This document shows, one piece after another, positions 58,740-64,000 of a stretch of 64,000 bases of DNA. The translations under genes and the position numbers were made by a program. Within the stretch, counting starts at the first letter, position 1. Each line of letters opens with the position of its first letter. The notes under the pieces were generated by a model. That model did not search any database. It saw nothing but the letters and a program-made list of their open reading frames with translations, and had not been told where the DNA came from. Source of the stretch: Aestuariibacter sp. (GTDB lineage Bacteria; Pseudomonadota; Gammaproteobacteria; Enterobacterales; Alteromonadaceae); assembly GCA_017794925.1 (NCBI GenBank), contig CP051238.1, forward strand, positions 3,338,346-3,402,345, given 5' to 3'.

Positions 58740-60236
58740 TTATGATAAATCTGCTAATAATTGATTCGTTTCTTTAAATTTTGCCTGCACCGCAGCGTTA
58801 GGTTCCTGGCCAAACGCGGTGACTGCCACAATGGTTACTGCACTAACGATGAAGCCCGGCACGATTTCATAAACCACGGTGCTTAACGTTTCACCACCGG
58901 CCAACACAGGCGCATAAATCCAGAACAATACGGTTACCGCCCCGCTGATAATTCCACTCAGCGCAGCCGTATGTGTCAATTTGCGATGATATAAACAGGC
59001 CAGTACCAATGGCCCAAATGCAGCACCAAATCCAGCCCACGCATTACTCACCAGTGACAAGATCGTATTGGATGAATCCCATGCCAGAACCAAGGCGACC
59101 AGTGCCACACCGGCAACGCCATATCGGCCAATCGCAACCGTTTGAGCCTGATCCACGTCTTTCTTGCTCACAACACGGTAAATATCTTCAGTCAACGAGC
59201 TTGCTGAAACCAACAACTGTGACGAAATTGTGCTCATTATTGCTGCCAGTATAGCTGCCATTAAAAAGCCACTGATCAGAGGGTGAAACAGGATCTCTGA
59301 AAACAAAATAAATATGGTTTCAGGGTCATCGACCTTGAGGCCAAACTGGTTTGCATAGGCAATACCAACAAAGCCTGTCGCTAGTGCACCAACAATAGTC
59401 ACCATCATCCATGACATGCCTATGTTTCGCGCCGTACTAACATCTTTAACAGAGCGAATCGCCATAAATCTGACAATAATGTGAGGTTGACCAAAATAGC
59501 CCAGCCCCCATGCAAGACTCGATACTAAACCAAGCATTGTCACGCTCTGCCATGACTCACCCAATGACGGAATTGACTGAAACGCCGACGCGTTCATTTC
59601 GGCAACGCTATCAAACTCAGTAAACGCGACCACCGGCACCAATACTAAAGCAACAAACATGATGCAGCCCTGTACAAAATCCGTCATGCTTACTGCGAGA
59701 AAACCACCCAATAACGTATATGAGACAACAACAGCCAGCGTAATGATCAACCCTAACTGATAATTCAGTGAAAAGGCGCTTTCAAACAGTTTGCCACCGG
59801 CTACCAGACCTGCCGATGTGTACAAAGTAAAAAACAATACAATGATGCCGGCTGATACCATTCGAACGCTGGCACTGGCATTACCAAATCGTTTAGCGAA
59901 AAATTCCGGTACAGTAAGTGAATCGTTAGCAACTTCGGTATAAACCCGCAATTTCGGAGCAACCAGAAAATAGTTTGCTAATGCACCTAAGACTAAACCA
60001 ATGGCAATGTAGAGCGCGTCGAAACCAGCAACAAACATAGCGCCGGGTAATCCCATTAGCATCCATCCACTCATGTCAGATGCACCTGCTGATAAAGCGG
60101 TTACCTGCGGGCTGACCTGGCGTCCCCCCAAAATGTAACCGGATATATCACTCGTCGATTGTTTGTATGCAAACAAACCGATGCCCAACATAGCAATGAA
60201 ATACACCGCTAACGAAATGTAACTTTCTAACGCCAT
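58740..60236 (-). CDS. putP: Sodium/proline symporter
   Basis: A solute:sodium symporter of 498 residues with about 13 helices. The start ESYISLAVYFIAMLGIGLFAYKQST, then YILGGRQVSPQVTALSAGASDMSGWMLMGLPGA, is the PutP pattern, with the Asp and Ser residues of the sodium site. The long GLVSSLAWGLGYFGQPHIIVRFMAI segment is also typical. No putA is nearby. It heads an operon with proBA, which fits proline accumulation for osmotic balance rather than catabolism. Confidence 0.92.
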   Translation of the reverse strand: MALESYISLAVYFIAMLGIGLFAYKQSTSDISGYILGGRQVSPQVTALSAGASDMSGWMLMGLPGAMFVAGFDALYIAIGLVLGALANYFLVAPKLRVYTEVANDSLTVPEFFAKRFGNASASVRMVSAGIIVLFFTLYTSAGLVAGGKLFESAFSLNYQLGLIITLAVVVSYTLLGGFLAVSMTDFVQGCIMFVALVLVPVVAFTEFDSVAEMNASAFQSIPSLGESWQSVTMLGLVSSLAWGLGYFGQPHIIVRFMAIRSVKDVSTARNIGMSWMMVTIVGALATGFVGIAYANQFGLKVDDPETIFILFSEILFHPLISGFLMAAILAAIMSTISSQLLVSASSLTEDIYRVVSKKDVDQAQTVAIGRYGVAGVALVALVLAWDSSNTILSLVSNAWAGFGAAFGPLVLACLYHRKLTHTAALSGIISGAVTVLFWIYAPVLAGGETLSTVVYEIVPGFIVSAVTIVAVTAFGQEPNAAVQAKFKETNQLLADLS

Positions 60237-60290
60237 GAATTGTGAGAACCTCTTTTACGTTGATGGTTTGCCCAATTAATTAGTGCACAA

Positions 60291-60318
60291 ATTATAATGA
60301 TTAGAACTCAAATTACAA
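60291..60318 (-). promoter_or_regulatory. Probable promoter of putP-proB-proA
   Basis: On the minus strand TTGTAA (60318-60313), a 16-base spacer and a perfect TATAAT (60296-60291) form a good promoter. The leader would be about 50 bases, ending with an AGAGG ribosome site. Confidence 0.55.
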
Positions 60319-60480
60319 GAAGTTATTTATACTTATACCTTTTTAAGCTTAAAACACCGCTTACATTGCTATAAACAACATCAGTAAACACATGTAGGAA
60401 AAGAATTCGTACTATCTCAACATGACATTAGTCGTACACGCTCATTACAATATAATTACGATTCAAATTATAAAGGGTAA

Positions 60481-61017
60481 CTACATAGCGAAATGATGTG
60501 GGTGAACTCGATTTCTACACTGTATACTCAATGATCGCAGCCAGCGATTGAGTTCGCTTTGCTTTCTGGTATCTTCAGGCATACCTACCCACTGCCATTG
60601 CTGTAATCTTGCAAAAAGCTGTGACTCGATACTACGCATAATGTCTGCACGCTTACCTGAGCCACTGGCGTCAATACACGACAATAAGCCACAGTTAGGA
60701 ACAGCAGTATCATGCAGATGTTCTGTAAAAGCGCGAATATAATTCTCTGGCGTTTCATCATGCACAGCCAGAATCAATCCAACAATGTCGGACTGCTCTT
60801 CTATTGGCTGGCACAAATCATTTGTACTCACAACTTTCAGTTTTATACCCGCATTTCCCAGCGCCGAGCCCAGGTTCGCGGCAACAGCATCAATCGCATC
60901 GCTCCATCTATCGACGACCAAGCCAACAGACGCATAATCGGGCACGAATGCCTGATGCAACAAACGGCTGCTCTGGCTGTTATTTTCTTGCGGTTTTGAT
61001 TGAACTGACACGTTCAT
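60481..61017 (-). CDS. Uncharacterised protein
   Basis: A soluble protein of 178 residues that I do not recognise. The start ATG has GGAG upstream. A disordered N-terminus of about 25 residues is followed by alternating strands and helices (YASVGLVVDRWSDAIDAVAANLG, IVGLILAVHDETPENYIRAFTEHL, VPNCGLLSCIDASGSGKRADIMRSIE). This layout resembles a flavodoxin-like or NADPH-FMN-reductase-like fold, but no binding motif is convincing. It lies between the DUF2878 gene and putP, with no terminator that I can see on either side. Confidence 0.55.
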   Translation of the reverse strand: MNVSVQSKPQENNSQSSRLLHQAFVPDYASVGLVVDRWSDAIDAVAANLGSALGNAGIKLKVVSTNDLCQPIEEQSDIVGLILAVHDETPENYIRAFTEHLHDTAVPNCGLLSCIDASGSGKRADIMRSIESQLFARLQQWQWVGMPEDTRKQSELNRWLRSLSIQCRNRVHPHHFAM

Positions 61018-61211
61018 TACTCTCTCCTTGCAACCGGCTCAGACTAAATCGAATTTGCCCTTGATTAATATTTACATGGAGATTGCAAGGAACACGCCAT
61101 CGAGGTGACTAACGGAAGGCATATATAATAATTAAAATTCAATAGGTTAGAATTCACCCCCAATGAAATAGAGAGCAATTTGTTATTGCTGTAAAACACA
61201 CTCACCCATAT

Positions 61212-61745
61212 TTACGCTTCGCCGTGAAAGATTTTCACACTCGCGAGCCTGGTTTCTATTGACGATATAAGCATAAATGCCAAGGGAAGCAACAAAGCCC
61301 AAATTATGCAAAGCACAATCAACACGACAGGTGTGGAGAAGCCAAAGGCTACGGCGTCGAAGCGCTCGCCCGCCATATAGCTTAATGGCCCGCCAATTCC
61401 ACCAAAGACCGCAGCCAACCATCGCTTGCCTGACAGATATTTCATGCTGTGTCTTAGCGTAGCGGCGAACCCAAACCACAATACAATGAGCCATAGGGGT
61501 ACAGGCAGTATGGTCAAGGCATTATCGGCAGGGAAAATAAACAAACCGAAGGCAGTAAGTATACTGTCTGTAATCGTACCAATAAGGCCTATCCCAAGAA
61601 GGGTCATCGCTTCACAGCGTTGGTCGCGAATGGACAACAGGTGACCAATTAGCAAAATAAGTGCAATCGCAATATAGCGATCGTGGTACAAAATCATTAA
61701 CCACCAGATGATCTGAAAGCCAATTAGATTGACTGCTGTTTTCAC
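61212..61745 (-). CDS. DUF2878 family inner-membrane protein
   Basis: A protein of 177 residues with about six membrane helices. The NLIGFQIIWW start, PLWLIVLWFGFAATLRHSMKYL, and GGIGGPLSYMAGERFDAVAFG are the DUF2878 signature. The function is unknown; homologues often lie near fatty-acid modification genes, but not here. The start is GTG at 61745 with GGGAAG upstream. Confidence 0.85.
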   Translation of the reverse strand: MKTAVNLIGFQIIWWLMILYHDRYIAIALILLIGHLLSIRDQRCEAMTLLGIGLIGTITDSILTAFGLFIFPADNALTILPVPLWLIVLWFGFAATLRHSMKYLSGKRWLAAVFGGIGGPLSYMAGERFDAVAFGFSTPVVLIVLCIIWALLLPLAFMLISSIETRLASVKIFHGEA

Positions 61746-61926
61746 ACTGAACTTCCCTTTGCAACGACGCCGAGATCTAAATCGGCATATTTTTTGAATT
61801 ACCCGTTAACAGATTAATGACGAATGCATAGTGCGCCATACTTCATGAACTCTTACGGGAAACACGCTCTCGGGGTTCAGAATACTGGCGATAAAGCCTA
61901 TGAACTGCACCGACGAGGATTTCCTG

Positions 61927-63579
61927 ATGAAAATGGTTAAGTATTATCTGGCACTCAGCACCCTACTGATATTGGTGGCAATATACACTCCTTTCTGGCC
62001 TTTATCGCTGGCACTTTACTGGAGTGGCGCAGCCCTTATTGCCGTGAGCGCAGCTTACGTAACGGGTTACCCTCAAATATTCAGAAAACAAGAAGATGGA
62101 CGCATACCACTCTACATCAGGTGGTTGTTTATTCCCTTTCTGATAGGCGTTCAACTGTATAACATATATGCCCGTAAAACCGATAAGGTACCCAATATTC
62201 AAAAAATCACCGAACAACTTTATCTGGGGACACGACTAACAGGCAGCGACATAGAAAAGCTGAAAAATCAGGGGATCGACTGCATTTTAGATGTGACTGC
62301 AGAGTTCGATAGTCTTGACTGGACGGCGTATCGCTATGATGTGGCGTATTTAAATGTCCCCGTTCTTGACCATACCTCACCGACAGAAGAACAGCTCACT
62401 ACCGCAATCAACTGGCTGGAGCAACATCAGCAATTAAACCGTAAAATTCTGGTTCATTGTGCGCTTGGAAGAGGCCGTTCCGTCTTTGTAATGGCGGCTT
62501 TCTTACTTGCCAGTAAACAAAGTAAAACGATTGAAGAGGCAATGCATACGATTCAGTCAGTGAGAACCACCGCGAGGTTGAATAAGTTGCAACTTAAGTC
62601 GCTCCAAAAAATAAAAGACGGTGGATTATTGCAGCTAAACAAGCGACTTGCCTTGATAGCAAACCCCGTCGCTGGGGGCGGCAAATGGCAACTACACGAA
62701 CCAACGATCCTCTCTTACCTCAATGCACATTTTCGGGTGAAGGTCTATGAAACCAAAGAAGACTTGTCAGCAGAATACTGTGCTAAACAAGCTGTAAACG
62801 ATAACTTCGACATTTTGGTAGCCTGTGGTGGGGACGGCACCGTTACCGAAGTCGCCAGCGTCGCTGTCGACAGGCACAAAACACTGGGCATTATTCCTTT
62901 AGGGACGGCCAACGCCCTGAGTCAGGTCGTATATGGCAAGCGAAGTGTGCTTAATCCTATCCAGACAGCATGTGAAATCCTCTGTGAGCAATATTGTGCC
63001 GATGTCGATACTGCAAGCTGTAACAATAAACTGATGCTACTGGTATCTGCTATTGGCTTTGAATCCAAAATGATTGAACACGCTGATAGAGAAGAAAAAA
63101 ATGAAGGTGGCCAGTTCGCCTATCTCGCAGGTCTGTGGCAAGCTATCAGGCAAAATGAGCCTCTTAAGGTTGCGATTGCGTTTGATAACGAACCACCTGT
63201 AACCGTGGAAACACCGTCACTGGTCATTGCCAACGCAGCACCAAAAAGCACGGCCCTGGCTCAGGGAGGTGATGAGCCAGACATGACCGATGGTAAATTA
63301 GACATCACCTGGCTGGAAGCCAATCAAGAAACGCCGCTACTCAGCGTAGCCGAGTTAGTATTCAGTAATACCAAACGGAAAGCCGCCTCAGATAGCATTT
63401 ATCACAAGCGAGTTAATTCCATTACCGTCTCGTTACCGTCGACACAACGTTATGTTATTGATGGTGAGGTATATGAAGATGACCACTTACATATTCAAAC
63501 TGCACCAGCCAGCCTGAATTTGCTGGTTGATCAAAGCCGCTTTACTAAGAGTGAGCAATTTACACACGCAGGACAGTGA
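61927..63579 (+). CDS. Fusion of a dual-specificity phosphatase domain and a diacylglycerol kinase domain
   Basis: A membrane-linked protein of 550 residues with three domains. Residues 1-85 hold two or three helices (YYLALSTLLILVAIYTPF, ALYWSGAALIAVSAAYVT, WLFIPFLIGVQLYNIYA). Residues about 95-235 are a phosphatase of the dual-specificity type, with HCALGRGRS (Cys178, Arg184) and an upstream acid near VLDHT. Residues about 245-550 are a lipid kinase of the DagK/LCB5 type, with ALIANPVAGGG, ACGGDGTVTEVA (Asp303) and PLGTANALSQ. The start ATG has GAGGA seven bases upstream; an earlier in-frame ATG at 61900 lacks one. Such a protein could remove a phosphate from one lipid and add it to another, which is inference. 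Confidence 0.85.
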   Translation: MKMVKYYLALSTLLILVAIYTPFWPLSLALYWSGAALIAVSAAYVTGYPQIFRKQEDGRIPLYIRWLFIPFLIGVQLYNIYARKTDKVPNIQKITEQLYLGTRLTGSDIEKLKNQGIDCILDVTAEFDSLDWTAYRYDVAYLNVPVLDHTSPTEEQLTTAINWLEQHQQLNRKILVHCALGRGRSVFVMAAFLLASKQSKTIEEAMHTIQSVRTTARLNKLQLKSLQKIKDGGLLQLNKRLALIANPVAGGGKWQLHEPTILSYLNAHFRVKVYETKEDLSAEYCAKQAVNDNFDILVACGGDGTVTEVASVAVDRHKTLGIIPLGTANALSQVVYGKRSVLNPIQTACEILCEQYCADVDTASCNNKLMLLVSAIGFESKMIEHADREEKNEGGQFAYLAGLWQAIRQNEPLKVAIAFDNEPPVTVETPSLVIANAAPKSTALAQGGDEPDMTDGKLDITWLEANQETPLLSVAELVFSNTKRKAASDSIYHKRVNSITVSLPSTQRYVIDGEVYEDDHLHIQTAPASLNLLVDQSRFTKSEQFTHAGQ

Positions 63580-63594
63580 TAAAATTACACAAAC

Positions 63595-63618
63595 GCTGGT
63601 AATAATTCCATTGCCAGC
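63595..63618 (+). other. Hairpin after the phosphatase-kinase gene
   Basis: GCTGGTAAT (63595-63603) pairs with ATTGCCAGC (63610-63618), with one G-U pair and a six-base loop. No T run follows, so it may stabilise the mRNA end or be a Rho-dependent stop rather than a standard terminator. Confidence 0.4.
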
Positions 63619-63627
63619 CTCCCATCC

Positions 63628-63657
63628 TTCACAGGAAAAAAATTAAATCCATATAAT
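63628..63657 (+). promoter_or_regulatory. Probable promoter of the hemerythrin-like gene
   Basis: TTCACA (63628-63633), an 18-base spacer and a perfect TATAAT (63652-63657) lie about 85 bases before the ATG at 63743. Confidence 0.55.
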
Positions 63658-63742
63658 ACAATACTTTAAACATAGGCACGCTCATTGCACTCTAACATGT
63701 AAGGCAAACGCCAGTATTTTTAAATAAGTGAAGGAGCAAGTC

Positions 63743-64000
63743 ATGACTATATTTGAAGCACTCAGACAAGATCACGAAAAACAACGCCTGTTACTGAAGA
63801 TTTTGTGTGAAACACACGGTGACACCGCCGCTCGAAGAGAATACTTCGAAGAACTCAAACAAGCGCTTCAAGAGCATGCTACAGCAGAAGAACGCCATTT
63901 CTACACGCCACTGTTAAAAGATGACCGTGCCGTTGAATTATCAAGGCATGGTATTGCTGAGCATCATGAGATTGATGAACTGATTGAAAAGCTGGACGAC
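63743..64000 (+). CDS. Hemerythrin HHE domain-containing protein, N-terminal part
   Basis: The gene runs off the right edge; 86 codons are visible from the ATG at 63743, which has AAGGAG upstream. The translated helices carry iron-ligand-like residues: His11 in RQDHEKQR, His45 and Glu49 in QEHATAEERHF, and His74 in GIAEHHEIDEL. Bacterial HHE proteins bind a di-iron centre and act in oxygen or nitric-oxide handling or in iron-sulfur repair. The gene has its own promoter. Confidence 0.85.
   Translation, partial: MTIFEALRQDHEKQRLLLKILCETHGDTAARREYFEELKQALQEHATAEERHFYTPLLKDDRAVELSRHGIAEHHEIDELIEKLDD

Overview
The window is a stretch of ordinary chromosome from a marine-type gammaproteobacterium, most likely an Alteromonadaceae member. 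This is inferred from the gltA / sdhCDAB-sucABCD locus, the comEC-msbA-lpxK-Trm112-kdsB block, the smc-zipA-ligA block, the many outer-membrane and lipoprotein genes, and the TonB-dependent receptor coupled to a surface pullulanase. I see no rRNA, tRNA, IS element, prophage or CRISPR array. Both edges cut genes: an endonuclease/exonuclease/phosphatase protein at the left and a hemerythrin-like protein at the right.

Layout. 1-8.3 kb: a nuclease/phosphatase fragment, a small DUF4019 protein, and a starch/maltodextrin unit in which a TonB-dependent receptor overlaps a large pullulanase-type lipoprotein by four bases. 8.5-20.2 kb: the TCA block sucD, sucC, sucB, sucA, sdhB, sdhA, sdhD, sdhC on the minus strand, diverging from gltA. 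SucB carries two lipoyl domains, and the sdhB-sucA and sucB-sucC spacers contain RNA hairpins. 20.4-27.1 kb: a DUF3429 membrane protein, manB/manC for GDP-mannose, a pirin and glutathionyl-hydroquinone reductase pair, and an L-2-hydroxyglutarate oxidase. 27.2-31.7 kb: tcdA, an unknown acidic protein, DUF2919, a GNAT acetyltransferase, rimO and a short-chain dehydrogenase.

31.7-37.8 kb: an envelope operon on the minus strand (comEC, msbA, lpxK, a Trm112-like protein, kdsB) that makes and exports lipid A/KDO and includes the DNA-uptake channel. 37.9-39.6 kb: a DUF2062 protein and a secreted protein with a PEP-CTERM-like tail. 39.6-47.4 kb: smc, zipA and ligA on the minus strand (chromosome organisation, division, ligation), diverging from cysZ. 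47.4-54.5 kb: nlpI followed by a Sel1-repeat protein with a HExxHxxGxxD zinc-protease motif, then cdd, a serine hydrolase, DUF1244 and pnp. pnp has its own promoter and lacks the usual adjacent rpsO. 54.8-60.2 kb: an HNH endonuclease, an MscS-type channel, and a putP-proB-proA operon joining proline uptake with proline synthesis. 60.5-64 kb: an unrecognised small protein, a DUF2878 membrane protein, a fusion of a dual-specificity-phosphatase domain with a diacylglycerol-kinase domain, and the start of the hemerythrin gene.

Most of the window is housekeeping. The parts most likely to hold undescribed biology are the predicted metallopeptidase encoded directly after nlpI, the phosphatase-lipid kinase fusion, the receptor-pullulanase pair with its palindromic upstream sites and cysteine-paired linker, and the PEP-CTERM-like secreted protein.
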